Assembly (NCBI RefSeq): GCF_000423185.1
Contig: NZ_AUHM01000029.1
Coordinates: 1 to 64,000 of the forward strand
Source of the DNA: Inquilinus limosus DSM 16000
Lineage (GTDB): Bacteria > Pseudomonadota > Alphaproteobacteria > DSM-16000 > Inquilinaceae
Length of the DNA: 64,000 nt
Direction: 5' to 3'
Position numbers and translations under genes: made by a program. The notes beneath the pieces are model-generated. The model saw only the letters and a list, made by a program, of their open reading frames with translations, was not told where the DNA came from and made no database searches. Of the stretch, positions 16,663-27,498 are shown piece by piece. How positions within the stretch are numbered: the first letter of the stretch is position 1; each line of letters opens with the position of its first letter.

Positions 16663-17868
16663 ATGGCCAAGATCGTTTGCGTTCTCTACGACGACCCGGT
16701 GACGGGCTATCCGACCTCCTACGCCCGCGACGACCTGCCGAAGCTCGAGCGCTACCCCGGCGGCCAGACACTGCCGACGCCGAAGGCGATCGACTTCGTC
16801 CCCGGCACGCTCCTGGGCAGCGTCTCGGGCGAGCTCGGCCTACGCCGCTGGCTCGAATCCCTCGGCCACACCCTGGTGGTCACCTCGGACAAGGATGGCG
16901 CCGACTCCCGGCTGGACCGGGAACTGCCGGACGCCGACATCGTGATCTCCCAGCCCTTCTGGCCGGCCTATCTGACGGCGGAGCGCATCGCCAAGGCGCC
17001 CAAGCTGAAGCTGGCCCTGACCGCCGGCATCGGCTCCGACCATGTCGACCTGCAGGCGGCGATCGACCGCGGCCTCACCGTGGCCGAGGTCACCTACTGC
17101 AACTCGATCAGCGTGGCCGAGCATGTGGTGATGATGATCCTCGGGCTGGTGCGCAACTACATCCCCTCCTACCAGTGGGTGGTGAAGGGCGGCTGGAACA
17201 TCGCCGACTGTGCCGCCCGGTCCTACGACCTCGAAGGCATGCATGTGGGCACGGTGGCCGCCGGCCGCATCGGCCTCGCCGTGCTGCGCCGCCTGAAGCC
17301 CTTCGACGTGCATCTGCACTACACCGAACGGCACCGCCTGCCGGAGGCGGTGGAGCAGGAACTGAACCTGACCTGGCATCCGACGGCGGAGGACATGGTC
17401 GGGGTCTGCGACGTGGTCACCATCAACGCGCCGCTGCACCCGGAGACCGACAACCTGTTCAACGCCGCGCTGATCTCCAAGATGAAGCGCGGCGCCTATC
17501 TCGTGAACACCGCGCGTGGCAAGATCTGCGATCGTGATGCCGTCGCAGCGGCGCTGGAGAGCGGTCAGCTCGCCGGCTATGCCGGCGATGTCTGGTTCCC
17601 GCAGCCGCCTCCGGTCGACCATCCCTGGCGGACCATGCCGCATCATGGCATGACGCCGCACATCTCCGGCACCTCGCTGTCGGCCCAGGCGCGCTACGCC
17701 GCCGGCGTGCGCGAGATCCTGGAATGCTGGTTCGAGGGCCGGCCGATCCGCGAGGAGTACCTGATCGTCGACGGCGGCAAGCTGGCCGGCGCCGGTGCCC
17801 ATTCCTATAGCGCCGGCAACGCCACCGGCGGCTCGGGCGAGGCCGCCCGGTTCAAGAAGTCCGTCTGA
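16663..17868 (+). CDS. fdh: NAD-dependent formate dehydrogenase
   Basis: This 401-residue soluble D-2-hydroxyacid dehydrogenase-type enzyme oxidises formate to CO2 with NAD+. Its length equals that of the classical methylotroph enzyme. Counting from the residue after Met, the known active-site residues are all present: Pro97-Phe98 (SQPFWP), Asn146 (YCNSIS), Arg284 (NTARGK), Gln313 (FPQPPP) and His332 (TPHISG). The dinucleotide fold is AAGRIG. Position 221, normally Asp and important for NAD preference, is Glu, and position 255, normally Cys, is Ala. AGGGAGA at 16651-16657 sets the start. The gene has its own relatively AT-rich upstream region (16440-16500). Confidence 0.96.
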   Translation: MAKIVCVLYDDPVTGYPTSYARDDLPKLERYPGGQTLPTPKAIDFVPGTLLGSVSGELGLRRWLESLGHTLVVTSDKDGADSRLDRELPDADIVISQPFWPAYLTAERIAKAPKLKLALTAGIGSDHVDLQAAIDRGLTVAEVTYCNSISVAEHVVMMILGLVRNYIPSYQWVVKGGWNIADCAARSYDLEGMHVGTVAAGRIGLAVLRRLKPFDVHLHYTERHRLPEAVEQELNLTWHPTAEDMVGVCDVVTINAPLHPETDNLFNAALISKMKRGAYLVNTARGKICDRDAVAAALESGQLAGYAGDVWFPQPPPVDHPWRTMPHHGMTPHISGTSLSAQARYAAGVREILECWFEGRPIREEYLIVDGGKLAGAGAHSYSAGNATGGSGEAARFKKSV

Positions 17869-17938
17869 GGTTGAACCCGATTTGACAGCCCCGGGCAGGG
17901 CGGGCGAAGGTTTCGCGCCGCCACCGCGGGAGAGCTCG

Positions 17939-19042
17939 ATGCGCATCACCCGGATCGCCGTCCATCAGGTCGATCTGCCGCTGCACGAGGGCAGCTACAG
18001 ATGGTCTGGCGGCAATGCCGTCACCGTGTTCGACAGCACCCTGGTGCGGATCGACACCGATGCCGGCCTGACCGGCTGGGGCGAGGTCTGCCCGCTCGGC
18101 CCCGCCTATCTGCCGGCCTATGCCGAAGGCGCCCGCACCGGGCTGCGCGAGCTGGCGCCGGGGCTGATCGGGCTCGACCCGCGGCAGCTCGGCGTCCTCG
18201 ACCGCCATCTCGACCGGGCGATGCGCGGCCACCCCTACGTCAAGTCGGCGATTGACGTCGCCTGCTGGGACATCCTGGGCAAGGCCGCCGGCCTGCCGGT
18301 CTGCGAGCTGCTGGGCGGCCGCTATGGCGACGACTTCGCCCTTTACCGCGCCATCAGCCAGGAGAGCCCGGAGGCGATGGCCGCGCGGGTCGCGGAGTAC
18401 CGCGCCCAGGGCTACACCAAGTTCCAGCTCAAGGTCGGCGGCGACCCGGACACCGACATCGCCCGGATCCGCGCCGTCGCGGCGAAGCTGCAGCCGGGCG
18501 ACGTGCTGATCGCCGACGCCAACACCGGCTGGCTGATGCATCAGGCGGCGCGGGTGGTCGACGCCGTGCGCGATGTCGACGTGTACATCGAGCAGCCCTG
18601 CCGCAGCTACGAGGAGTGCCTGACGATCCGGCGCCGCACCGCCCGGCCCTTCGTGCTCGACGAGGTGATCGACGGCCTGCCGGCGGTGCTGCGCGGCGCC
18701 GCCGACGGCGCCATGGACGTGATCAACCTGAAGATCTCCAAGGTCGGCGGGCTGACCAAGGCGCGCCAGATCCGCGACCTCTGCGCCGCGCTCGGCATCG
18801 CCATGACCATCGAGGACACATGGGGCGGCGACGTCGCCACCGCGGCGATCGCCCATCTCGCCCATTCGACGCCGCCGGAGCTGCTGTTCTCGGCGACCGA
18901 CTTCAACTCCTACGTCACCGTCTCGACCGCGCCCGACGCGCCGCGCCGCAAGCAGGGCCGGATGGCCGCCGGCACCGCGCCGGGCCTGGGCGTGACCCCG
19001 GACCCGGCGGTGATCGGCGACCCGGTCCTCCTTGTGGAGTAG
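17939..19042 (+). CDS. mandelate racemase/muconate lactonizing-type enolase-superfamily enzyme
   Basis: This 367-residue member of the enolase superfamily has the N-terminal capping domain with [21 protein letters not shown], then a TIM barrel with the Lys-x-Lys-type base region (KFQLKVGG). Metal ligands lie in [13 protein letters not shown] and VLDEVID. The second-face Lys in [10 protein letters not shown] is followed by TIEDTWGGD. The pattern resembles cis-3-hydroxyproline dehydratases and related proline-derivative enzymes, but epimerases look similar and I cannot fix the substrate. GGGAG at 17928-17932 supports ATG 17939. It follows the formate dehydrogenase gene by 70 bases and may be read from the same transcript. 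Confidence 0.85.
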   Translation: MRITRIAVHQVDLPLHEGSYRWSGGNAVTVFDSTLVRIDTDAGLTGWGEVCPLGPAYLPAYAEGARTGLRELAPGLIGLDPRQLGVLDRHLDRAMRGHPYVKSAIDVACWDILGKAAGLPVCELLGGRYGDDFALYRAISQESPEAMAARVAEYRAQGYTKFQLKVGGDPDTDIARIRAVAAKLQPGDVLIADANTGWLMHQAARVVDAVRDVDVYIEQPCRSYEECLTIRRRTARPFVLDEVIDGLPAVLRGAADGAMDVINLKISKVGGLTKARQIRDLCAALGIAMTIEDTWGGDVATAAIAHLAHSTPPELLFSATDFNSYVTVSTAPDAPRRKQGRMAAGTAPGLGVTPDPAVIGDPVLLVE

Positions 19043-19051
19043 GGGCCTTGG

Positions 19052-19204
19052 TTACCAGTAGTGATAGTACGGGTGATACACCACGGCCGGGCGGGCGTAG
19101 TAGACCGGGTGCGGAGCGGCCGGGTAGACGACGCAGCCGGCCAGCGCCGAGGCGGCGATCAGGGCCGCTCCGGTCTTGAGCAGGCGAGCTGGGAGACGCG
19201 ACAT
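19052..19204 (-). CDS. 50-residue Tyr/Pro/His-rich lipoprotein
   Basis: This is a short gene on the reverse strand. Arg and Lys at the N-terminus precede an Ala/Leu core and a Leu-Ala-Gly-Cys lipobox at residues 21-24. After Cys24 the mature peptide is only 27 residues and is composed largely of Val, Tyr, Pro, Ala and His, ending in HYW. An AGAGGA ribosome site lies upstream. The lipobox, start, ribosome site and stop together argue for a real gene despite the length. It converges with the enolase-superfamily gene, stops ten bases apart. The family is not recognised; it resembles the small YXWGXH-like lipoprotein class only in composition. Confidence 0.7.
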   Translation of the reverse strand: MSRLPARLLKTGAALIAASALAGCVVYPAAPHPVYYARPAVVYHPYYHYW

Positions 19205-19460
19205 GGCGAACATCCTCTGCTGACGGCCCGCGCCCGATCGGGTGCGGCGCCAATTCCACGCTGCAGAGATTTCGTCTCGTCTCCAGTATCTGTCATCTTA
19301 CGATATGTTCATTCGAAGGAAAATCTCGGGAAACGGCAGTCTGTATCGCGTAGAAACTGATCAAAATGAATAATCTGCAAAGCGGGAACAATTTTGGTCT
19401 TCGATTGTTTTGGCGGTCTCTGCAAGTCGTTTGCTGCCGATCCGAAGGAAGTTGAAGCGT

Positions 19461-19976
19461 TCAGCCCTTGACCGTCTTCGGCGTCTCGAAGGCCCGTAGT
19501 CGGCCGCCATCGCCGGCCTCGGCCCAGCGCTCGATGGGCAGCTCGATCACCACCAGGGCGGCGGTCGGAACCTTTTCCGCCAGCCGGGCCAGCGCCTGCT
19601 TGTCGCCCGACGTTGCCAGCCGGCGGGCCAGCTGCTCCAGATCGGGGTTGTGGCCGACCACCATCACCGCCCCGGCATCGTCCGGCGCCTGGCGCAGCCG
19701 GGCCAGCACCCCGGTGCCGCCGACCAGGTAGAGGCCGCGGTTGAAGCGGGTCTCGGGCGCGGCGCCCAGCGCCTCCAGGGCCAGCGCCAGAGTCTGCCGG
19801 GCGCGGGCGGCGGTGGAGCACAGGATCAGATCGGGTGCCGGGCCGTGCGCCTTCAGCCAGGCGCCCATCCGGGGCGCGGCGTCGCGGCCGCGCGGCGCCA
19901 GCGGCCGGTCGTGGTCGGCCAGGGTCGGGTCGGACCAGTCGGACTTGGCGTGCCGCAGCAGGATCAGGGTCTTCAT
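19461..19976 (-). CDS. SixA-like histidine phosphatase
   Basis: This 171-residue cytosolic phosphohistidine phosphatase of the histidine phosphatase (phosphoglycerate mutase) superfamily has the N-terminal catalytic motif LILLRHAKSDW (Leu-Arg-His). A second conserved Arg lies in LCSTAARARQT and the late VMVVGHNPDLEQL supplies the second active-site His. The length and DRPLAPRGRDAAPRMG segment fit the SixA branch, which dephosphorylates His-containing proteins. ATG 19976 is chosen because GAGGAGGT lies just upstream. It is divergent from the HerA-like gene. The 256 bases beyond its stop (19205-19460) hold no gene that I can see and are noticeably AT-richer. Confidence 0.87.
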   Translation of the reverse strand: MKTLILLRHAKSDWSDPTLADHDRPLAPRGRDAAPRMGAWLKAHGPAPDLILCSTAARARQTLALALEALGAAPETRFNRGLYLVGGTGVLARLRQAPDDAGAVMVVGHNPDLEQLARRLATSGDKQALARLAEKVPTAALVVIELPIERWAEAGDGGRLRAFETPKTVKG

Positions 19977-20086
19977 CGCACCTCCTCGCCGGCTCACCCT
20001 GCGCGACCTCTGGCGCGGCGTCCAGACGCAAGGCACCATGCGCATGATGTGCCCGTTATGCCGGGCCGCGGGCCGAGGAGACAGGA

Positions 20087-21601
20087 ATGACGGACGGACT
20101 CTACTTCGCCAAGGGCCAGCGCGAGCACCGGCTGCTGCTCGGCCTCGGCAACCGCCACGGGCTGATCGCCGGCGCCACCGGCACCGGCAAGACGGTGTCC
20201 CTGAAGGTCCTGGCCGAAGGCTTCAGCCGGGCCGGGGTGCCGGTCTTCGTCGCCGATGTGAAGGGCGACATCGCCGGCATCAGCCAGCCGGGCGAGGCCA
20301 ACCCGAAGATCGAGGACCGCGCCAAGACGCTCGGCCTCGGCGAGTTGCAGTATCAGGGCTTCCCGACCGTGTTCTGGGACCTCTACGGCAAGCAGGGCAC
20401 GCCGGTCCGGGCGACGGTGGCGGAGATGGGGCCGCTGCTGCTGTCGCGCCTCCTGCAGCTCAACGACACGCAGGAGGGCGTGCTCAACATCGCCTTCAAG
20501 GCGGCGGACCAGGAAGGGCTGCTGCTGCTCGACCTCAAGGACCTGCAGGCGCTGCTCACCTTCATGGCCGAGAACGCGTCGAAGTTCACCGGGGTCTACG
20601 GCAACGTCTCCAAGGCCTCGGTCGGCAGCATCCAGCGCCAGCTGCTGGTGCTGGAGCAGCAGGGGGCGGAGGCCTTCTTCGGTGAGCCGGCGCTCGACCT
20701 GACCGATCTCATCCGCACCGGCGCGGACGGGCGCGGCGTGATCAACGTGCTGGCGGCGGAGACGCTGATCCAGGCGCCCCGCCTCTACGCCACCTTCCTG
20801 CTGTGGCTGCTGTCCGAGCTGTTCGAGCGCCTGCCCGAGGTCGGCGACCCGGAGAAGCCGAAGCTGGTGTTCTTCTTCGACGAGGCGCATCTGCTGTTCG
20901 ACGACGCGCCCAAGGCGCTGGTCGAGAAGGTCGAGCAGGTGGTGCGGCTGATCCGCTCCAAGGGTGTCGGCGTCTATTTCGTCACCCAGAACCCGATCGA
21001 CGTGCCCGACAAGGTGCTGGCCCAGCTCGGCAACCGGGCGCAGCACGCGCTGCGCGCCTTCACACCGCGCGACCAGAAGGCGCTGAAGGCCAGCGCCGAC
21101 ACCTTCCGCACCGAAGGCGGGCTCGACGTCGCCCGCGCGCTGCAGGAGCTGGCGGTGGGCGAGGCCCTGGTCTCCTTCCTCGATCCCAAGGGCATCCCGG
21201 AGGTGGTGGAGCGGGCGCTGGTCTGCCCGCCGGTCTCCCGCCTCGGCCCGATCAGCGATGCCGAGCGCAAGGCGGCGATCGCCGCCGGCGGAATGGATGC
21301 GAAATACACCACCCCGGTCGACCGCGAGTCCGCCTACGAGAAGCTGAGCGCCAAGGCGGCCGAAGCGCAGCAGGAGGCGACGGCCGCCGCCGAGGCGAAA
21401 GCCGAGGCCAAGGAAGGTCCCGGCATGGCCGAATCGATCTTCCGCGACGTGATCCGCAATGCCGGCAGCTCGATCGGCACCCAGCTCGGCCGCAGCCTGG
21501 GCCGCAGTGTCGGCGGCAGGTCTGCCAGCACGCTCGGCGGCACCATCGGCCGTGCCGTGGTGCGCGGCATCCTGGGGTCAATCTTCGGCGGCAGGCGGTA
21601 A
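20087..21601 (+). CDS. HerA/YjgR-like ATPase (DUF853 family)
   Basis: This 504-residue FtsK/HerA-superfamily ATPase (DUF853, E. coli YjgR-like) has Walker [11 protein letters not shown] near residue 29. [16 protein letters not shown] and the Walker [16 protein letters not shown] near residue 263 follow, then a [15 protein letters not shown] sensor segment and [12 protein letters not shown] (arginine finger region). The last ~70 residues are Ala/Glu/Lys-rich and then Gly/Ser/Arg-rich, ending in GGRR. HerA relatives pump or unwind DNA; for this subfamily the role is not established. It is divergent from the SixA-like gene and followed by a palindromic repeat. Confidence 0.88.
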   Translation: MTDGLYFAKGQREHRLLLGLGNRHGLIAGATGTGKTVSLKVLAEGFSRAGVPVFVADVKGDIAGISQPGEANPKIEDRAKTLGLGELQYQGFPTVFWDLYGKQGTPVRATVAEMGPLLLSRLLQLNDTQEGVLNIAFKAADQEGLLLLDLKDLQALLTFMAENASKFTGVYGNVSKASVGSIQRQLLVLEQQGAEAFFGEPALDLTDLIRTGADGRGVINVLAAETLIQAPRLYATFLLWLLSELFERLPEVGDPEKPKLVFFFDEAHLLFDDAPKALVEKVEQVVRLIRSKGVGVYFVTQNPIDVPDKVLAQLGNRAQHALRAFTPRDQKALKASADTFRTEGGLDVARALQELAVGEALVSFLDPKGIPEVVERALVCPPVSRLGPISDAERKAAIAAGGMDAKYTTPVDRESAYEKLSAKAAEAQQEATAAAEAKAEAKEGPGMAESIFRDVIRNAGSSIGTQLGRSLGRSVGGRSASTLGGTIGRAVVRGILGSIFGGRR

Positions 21602-21630
21602 ACCGGACCTGCCCCGGTCAGGCCCCTGCC

Positions 21631-21710
21631 GTCATCGCGAGGCGAAGCCGACGAAGCAATCCAGGAGCCCGCTGCGGGCCGTTCAGGATTGCTTCGACCG
21701 CGGCGAGACA
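21631..21710. repeat. GTCATCGCGAG/AGCAATCC palindromic intergenic repeat
   Basis: The block runs from GTCATCGCGAGGCGAAGCC through ACGAAGCAATCCAGG, a central GCCCGCTGCGGGC palindrome, and a reverse arm AGGATTGCTTCGACCGCGG. Related blocks occur at 43099-43181 and 63507-63655. The order and the inverted arms identify a dispersed alphaproteobacterial palindromic element. It lies between the HerA-like gene and ppk2. Confidence 0.75.
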
Positions 21711-21796
21711 TCGAACATGGACCTGTCACCAGCGGCCGCTGTCACCAAATTGCATAAGCTTCCGGGTACATGGGTCGGGTAGCAGGAGGCTGGCAC

Positions 21797-22714
21797 ATGA
21801 CTGAGCTGAAAGACATCGAGACCCGCAGCTGGCTGGAGATCGAGCTCGAAGACGACATGGACGAGGAGCTCGAGCAGTCGATCGACGACGCCCGCGTCCC
21901 GCCCGAGCTGCGCGCTCTGCTCGAGAAGCGGCAGAAGAGCACCCTCGACCGCCACACCTATTTCAGGGAGCTGCTGCGGCTTCAGGGCGAGCTCGTGAAG
22001 CTGCAGGACTGGGTGCACCACAAGGGCCTCAAGATGGTGGTCCTGTTCGAGGGCCGCGACAGCGCCGGCAAGGGCGGCGCCATCAAGCGCATCACCCAGC
22101 GCGTCAATCCGCGCACCTGCCGGGTGGTGGCGCTGCCCGCCCCCTCCGACCGCGAGAAGACCCAGTGGTACTTCCAGCGCTACGTACCGCACCTGCCGGC
22201 GGCCGGCGAGATCGTGCTGTTCGACCGCAGCTGGTACAACCGCGCCGGCGTCGAGCGCGTCATGGGCTTCGCCAGCGAAGGCCAGGTGGAGGATTTCTTC
22301 CGCGACGTGCCGGAGTTCGAGCGCATGCTGGTGCGTTCCGGCATCATCCTCGTGAAGTACTGGTTCTCCATCACCGACGAGGAGCAGCAGCTGCGCTTCC
22401 TCATGCGCATCCACGATCCCATCAAGCAGTGGAAGCTCTCGCCCATGGACCTGCAGTCCCGGGTGCGCTGGGAGCAGTACACCAAGGCCAAGGAGGCCAT
22501 GTTCGAGCGCACCAGCATTCCCGAGGCGCCCTGGCACATCGTGGAAGGCAACGACAAGAAGCGGGCACGCCTGAACTGCATTTCCCACCTGCTCTCGATG
22601 GTGCCCTACGGGGATGTGCCGCACGAGGAGATCACGCTGCCGGAGCGGATGTTCGACCCGAACTACGAGCGCCGCACGCTGCCGGCCGAGCTCTACGTGC
22701 CTCAGCGCTACTGA
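21797..22714 (+). CDS. ppk2: polyphosphate kinase 2
   Basis: This 305-residue PPK2-family kinase transfers phosphate between polyphosphate and nucleoside di- or monophosphates. Walker A FEGRDSAGKGGAIKRI lies near residue 82, with the lid RTCRVVALPAPSDREKTQWYF and Walker B FDRSWYNRAGVERVMGF. All are diagnostic. An acidic N-terminal segment (ELEDDMDEELEQSIDD) precedes the domain. The size of about 300 residues fits class I, single-domain, GDP/ADP-phosphorylating enzymes. AGGAGG at 21785-21790 fixes ATG 21797. The gene lies 192 bases upstream of ppk1, so both routes between polyphosphate and nucleotides are encoded together. Confidence 0.95.
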   Translation: MTELKDIETRSWLEIELEDDMDEELEQSIDDARVPPELRALLEKRQKSTLDRHTYFRELLRLQGELVKLQDWVHHKGLKMVVLFEGRDSAGKGGAIKRITQRVNPRTCRVVALPAPSDREKTQWYFQRYVPHLPAAGEIVLFDRSWYNRAGVERVMGFASEGQVEDFFRDVPEFERMLVRSGIILVKYWFSITDEEQQLRFLMRIHDPIKQWKLSPMDLQSRVRWEQYTKAKEAMFERTSIPEAPWHIVEGNDKKRARLNCISHLLSMVPYGDVPHEEITLPERMFDPNYERRTLPAELYVPQRY

Positions 22715-22906
22715 GGGATAAGGGCGGGGCGCGGCGACCTCGTGCCCCGGGGAGCCTCCGCGCAACTGTCCGGCGCAAGGCGACGAATTGATCGCCTCGT
22801 CATGGCGCTTCCGGTTCGGGCTTGTGTATAGTGGCGCTGAAATCGAGCTCTGTAAGGGTTTGATATTGCAGTTTTGTTACGATCAATGAAGGTTCGGAGA
22901 CAGCCC

Positions 22907-25108
22907 GTGACCATGTTGCAGAGCACCGCCGAGGCCGCCCCCGCCGAAGCGGCGGAGGCTGTCCGCGTTCCCGCCCTGCCAGCGATTCCCGCGGATTCGC
23001 CCGACCGCTTCATCAACCGCGAGCTGTCCTGGCTGGCCTTCAACCAGAGGGTGCTGGAGGAGGCCTACAACACCCGCTATCCGCTGCTGGAGCGGCTGCG
23101 CTTCCTGTCGATCTCGGCGTCCAACCTCGACGAGTTCTACATGGTCCGCGTCGCCGGGCTGAAGGCACAGGTGGCGCTGGGCGTCGTCTCGCCGAGCCAG
23201 GACGGGCTCAGCCCGGCGCAGCAGCTCGGCGAGATCACCGCCCGGGTGCAGGAGCTGATGCGTGACCAGCAGCATTGCTGGCGGGCCCTGAGCGAGGAGC
23301 TGCGCGCCGCCGGCCTCGCCGTGGTCGGGCCGGACGAGCTGACCAAGTCCGAGAGGGCCTGGCTCGAGGACCGGTTCCTCAGCGAGATGTTTCCGGTGCT
23401 GACGCCGCTCGCCATCGATCCGGCCCATCCCTTCCCCTTCATCCCCAATCTCGGCCTCTGCCTGGCCCTGACCCTGGTCAACACCGGGGAGGAGACGCAG
23501 GACGAGATGGACGCGATCGTGCCGCTGCCGCCGCAGCTCGACCGCTTCATCCGCCTGCCGGGGGCGGTGCCGATCCGCTTCGTCCTGATCGAGGAGGTGG
23601 TCAAGCTGTTCCTCGACCGCCTCTTCCCCGGCTACACGCTGCAGGCCAGCGGCATGTTCCGGGTGATCCGCGACAGCGAGATGGAGATCGATGAGGAGGC
23701 GGAGGACCTGGTCAAGACCTTCGAGAGCGCGCTGAAGCGCCGGCGCAAGGGCATCGTCATCCGCCTCGCCGTCTCCGCCGACGTGCCGGAATCGCTGCGC
23801 CGCTTCGTCTGCGAGAAGCTGAAGGTGAAGGAGGACGACGTCTTCGCCATGGACCGGCTGCTCGGCCTCAGCGACACGAGGAAGCTGATCGTCGACGAGC
23901 GGCCGGAGCTGCTGTTCTCGCCCTACAACGCCCGGTTCCCGGAGCGGGTGCGGGATTTCGGCGGTGACAGCTTCGCCTCGATTCGGGCCAAGGACATCGT
24001 CGTCCACCACCCCTATGAGAGCTTCGACATCGTCGTGCAGTTCCTGCGCCAGGCGGCGCGCGACCCCGACGTCGTGGCGATCAAGCAGACGCTGTACCGC
24101 ACCTCGAAGGACTCGCCGATCGTCCAGGCGCTGGTCGAGGCGGCGGAGGCCGGCAAGTCGGTCACCGCGATGGTCGAGCTGAAGGCCCGCTTCGACGAGG
24201 AGGCCAACATCCGCTGGGCCCGCGACCTGGAACGGGCGGGCGCCCAGGTGGTCTACGGCATCATCCACCTGAAGACCCACGCCAAGGTCTCCATGGTGGT
24301 GCGGCGCGAGCAGGGCGGCCTGCGCACCTACACCCATTTCGGGACCGGCAACTACCACCCGATCACCGCCAAGATCTACACCGATCTCAGCTTCTTCACC
24401 TGCGATCCGGTGCTCGGCCGCGACGCGGCGGCGGTCTTCAACTACATGACCGGTTACGCCAAGCCGGCGAAGCTGGAGAAGCTGTCGATCGCACCCCTGT
24501 TCCTGCGCAGCCGGATCATGGAGCTGATCGAGGCCGAGATCGACAACGCCAAGGCCGGCAAGCCGGCGCAGATCTGGGTCAAGCTGAACGCCCTGGTCGA
24601 CGCCACCATCATCGACAAGCTCTACCAGGCCTCCCAGGCCGGGGTGGAGATCGACCTGGTGATCCGCGGCATCTGCTGCCTGCGGCCCGGCGTGCCGGGC
24701 CTGTCCGAGAACATCCGGGTGCATTCGATCGTCGGCCGGTTCCTCGAGCACGCCCGCATCCTGTGCTTCGCCAACGGCCAGAAACTGCCGTCGCGCCAGG
24801 CCAAGGTGTTCCTGTCCTCGGCCGACTGGATGCCACGCAATCTCGACGGTCGGATCGAGAGCCTGGTGCCGCTCGAGAACGCCACCGTCCGCCAGCAGGT
24901 GATGGAGCAGATCATGCTGGCGAATCTGAAGGATGAATCGAACACCTGGATGCTCGCCCCCGATGGCCGCTATCATCGGATCGACGCGCCGGAGGACGCC
25001 TTCAGCGCGCACATGTACTTCATGACCAACCCCAGCCTGTCCGGCCGGGGCAGCGCGCTGAGGGATGCGAAACGGGCCCCGCGCCGTCTGGTCAAGCCCG
25101 CGGAATGA
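22907..25108 (+). CDS. ppk1: polyphosphate kinase 1
   Basis: This enzyme of about 733 residues polymerises the terminal phosphate of ATP into polyphosphate. The N domain starts at [20 protein letters not shown], followed by [17 protein letters not shown]. The two phospholipase D-like catalytic domains show [16 protein letters not shown] (autophosphorylated-His region) with FGTGNYHP, and later [12 protein letters not shown] with [14 protein letters not shown]. The GTG at 22907 is chosen because GGAGA (22896-22900) is six bases upstream; ATG 22913 and ATG 22886 are alternatives. A TATAGT hexamer at 22827-22832 could be a -10 box. The ppx gene starts 14 bases after the stop. Confidence 0.96.
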   Translation: MTMLQSTAEAAPAEAAEAVRVPALPAIPADSPDRFINRELSWLAFNQRVLEEAYNTRYPLLERLRFLSISASNLDEFYMVRVAGLKAQVALGVVSPSQDGLSPAQQLGEITARVQELMRDQQHCWRALSEELRAAGLAVVGPDELTKSERAWLEDRFLSEMFPVLTPLAIDPAHPFPFIPNLGLCLALTLVNTGEETQDEMDAIVPLPPQLDRFIRLPGAVPIRFVLIEEVVKLFLDRLFPGYTLQASGMFRVIRDSEMEIDEEAEDLVKTFESALKRRRKGIVIRLAVSADVPESLRRFVCEKLKVKEDDVFAMDRLLGLSDTRKLIVDERPELLFSPYNARFPERVRDFGGDSFASIRAKDIVVHHPYESFDIVVQFLRQAARDPDVVAIKQTLYRTSKDSPIVQALVEAAEAGKSVTAMVELKARFDEEANIRWARDLERAGAQVVYGIIHLKTHAKVSMVVRREQGGLRTYTHFGTGNYHPITAKIYTDLSFFTCDPVLGRDAAAVFNYMTGYAKPAKLEKLSIAPLFLRSRIMELIEAEIDNAKAGKPAQIWVKLNALVDATIIDKLYQASQAGVEIDLVIRGICCLRPGVPGLSENIRVHSIVGRFLEHARILCFANGQKLPSRQAKVFLSSADWMPRNLDGRIESLVPLENATVRQQVMEQIMLANLKDESNTWMLAPDGRYHRIDAPEDAFSAHMYFMTNPSLSGRGSALRDAKRAPRRLVKPAE

Positions 25109-25122
25109 GGATCTGAGAGCAG

Positions 25123-26631
25123 GTGTTCCGTATCGGACCGATCGTGCCGTCCCGGCCGGGGCGGGTGGGCGTCATCGACATCGGCTCGAACTCGATCCGC
25201 CTCGTCGTCTATGACCGGGTGACCCGGTCGCCGGTCCCGGTCTTCAACGAGAAGGTGATGTGCGGCCTCGGCCGGGGCCTGGGCCAAGCCGGCCGCCTGT
25301 CTCCGGAGGGCGTGGTCCAGGCGCTGGACAACCTGGCCCGCTTCACCCGGCTGCTGGAAGGCATGGGGGTCGACCGGGTCGACGTGCTGGCCACGGCGGC
25401 GGTGCGCGAGGCCGAGGACGGCGCCGATTTCGTCGCCGAGGTCGAGCGTCGCTGCGGCCTGCCGGTCACCGTGATCAGCGGGGTGGAGGAGGCACGGCTG
25501 TCGGCCCTCGGGGTCGTCTCCGGCATCCGCGGCGTCGACGGCGTGATGGGCGATCTCGGCGGCGGCTCGCTCGAGCTGGTCGGGCTGGACCGCGGTGAGA
25601 TCCGCGAGCAGGTGACGCTGCCGCTCGGCCCGTTCCGGCTGATGGACGAGACCGGTGCGCGCAAGGAGGCGCGCAGCGTCGTGCTCGACACGCTCGGCCA
25701 GCAGGACTGGCTGCCGGCCTATGCCGGGCGCAGCTTCTACCCGGTCGGCGGCGCCTGGCGCGCCATCGCCAAGCTGTTCATGGAGCGGGTGAACCATCCG
25801 CTGCACATCATCCACCAGTACACGGTGCCGACCGGCATCCTCGCCGATTTCGTCGGGCTGGTGGCGAAGCAGAGCAAGGGGGCGCTGTCCGGCGCCTCGA
25901 TCTCCCGCCGCCGCATCGAGATGCTGCCGATGGCGGCGCTGGTGCTGGAAGGCGTGCTGAAGACGCTGAAGCCGGCGCGGGTGGTGTTCTCCGCCCTCGG
26001 CCTGCGCGAGGGCCATCTGTTCGACCTGCTGTCGCCGGAGGACCAGGCGCGCGACCCGCTGATCTTCGCCGCGGCCGAGCTGGCGCACCGGCTCGACCGC
26101 TTCGGCCATGCCGAGGTGGTGGCGGAATGGACCCGGTCGGTGTTCCCGGACGAGACCCCGGACGACGCCCGGCTGCGCCAGGCCGCCAGCCTGCTCTCCG
26201 ACATCGGCTGGTTCGAGCATCCCGACTACCGGGCCGAGCACGCCTGGCTCCGGGTGCTGCGCATGCCGGTCGCCGGGCTGGACCACGCCGAGCGGGTGTT
26301 CCTGGCGGCCGCGGTCTATGTCCGCTACGGCGGCACCTTGGGCGATGCGCTGACCGGACCGGTGCTGGAGCTGCTGAGCGAGGAGATGCGCAGCCGCGCG
26401 CTGCTGCTCGGCCAGGCCCTGCGCCTGGCCCACACCCTGACCGGCGGCGCCACCTCGCTGCTCGAGCGCACCAGCCTCTCGGTCTCGGGCGAATCGGTGG
26501 TGCTGACCCTGCCGGCGGACGAGGAGGCGCTGACCGGCCTCGCCGTCGACCGCCGCCTCGATGCCGTGGCCAAGGCGCTGGGCAAGCCCGGCCGCGTCGT
26601 GATCGAGGAATCCCGGCGGGCGGCGGGGTAG
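25123..26631 (+). CDS. ppx: exopolyphosphatase (Ppx/GppA family)
   Basis: This 502-residue ASKHA-fold phosphatase removes terminal phosphates from polyphosphate or from pppGpp. The N-terminal phosphate loop RVGVIDIGSNSIRLVVYD starts near residue 9. The second loop VMGDLGGGSLELVGL is near residue 142, with the catalytic Glu region VEEARLSALGV between. The C-terminal third is the helical HD-like extension of long Ppx proteins. The GTG start at 25123 follows ppk1 by 14 bases, so synthesis and degradation enzymes are co-expressed. Activity on pppGpp versus polyphosphate cannot be told apart from sequence. Confidence 0.93.
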   Translation: MFRIGPIVPSRPGRVGVIDIGSNSIRLVVYDRVTRSPVPVFNEKVMCGLGRGLGQAGRLSPEGVVQALDNLARFTRLLEGMGVDRVDVLATAAVREAEDGADFVAEVERRCGLPVTVISGVEEARLSALGVVSGIRGVDGVMGDLGGGSLELVGLDRGEIREQVTLPLGPFRLMDETGARKEARSVVLDTLGQQDWLPAYAGRSFYPVGGAWRAIAKLFMERVNHPLHIIHQYTVPTGILADFVGLVAKQSKGALSGASISRRRIEMLPMAALVLEGVLKTLKPARVVFSALGLREGHLFDLLSPEDQARDPLIFAAAELAHRLDRFGHAEVVAEWTRSVFPDETPDDARLRQAASLLSDIGWFEHPDYRAEHAWLRVLRMPVAGLDHAERVFLAAAVYVRYGGTLGDALTGPVLELLSEEMRSRALLLGQALRLAHTLTGGATSLLERTSLSVSGESVVLTLPADEEALTGLAVDRRLDAVAKALGKPGRVVIEESRRAAG

Positions 26632-26698
26632 GGCGCACGGCGCGTAATGACGTTGACAGTACGATCGGCTATGATGGCCCAACCTAGGAGGTCGAGCC

Positions 26699-27477
<779 letters not shown>

Positions 27478-27498
27478 CAGGCCGTCGGCAAGGTGGTG

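Noticed and set aside
22883..25012. A 709-codon antisense frame over ppk1
   Set aside because: Same GC-driven shadow effect; composition is Leu/Arg/His/Asp-rich without motifs, while ppk1 is unambiguous.
26653..26675. TTGACA and TATGAT as a sigma-70 promoter for the DUF1778/GNAT pair
   Set aside because: The boxes match consensus but are only 11 bases apart, too short for a standard -35/-10 pair.
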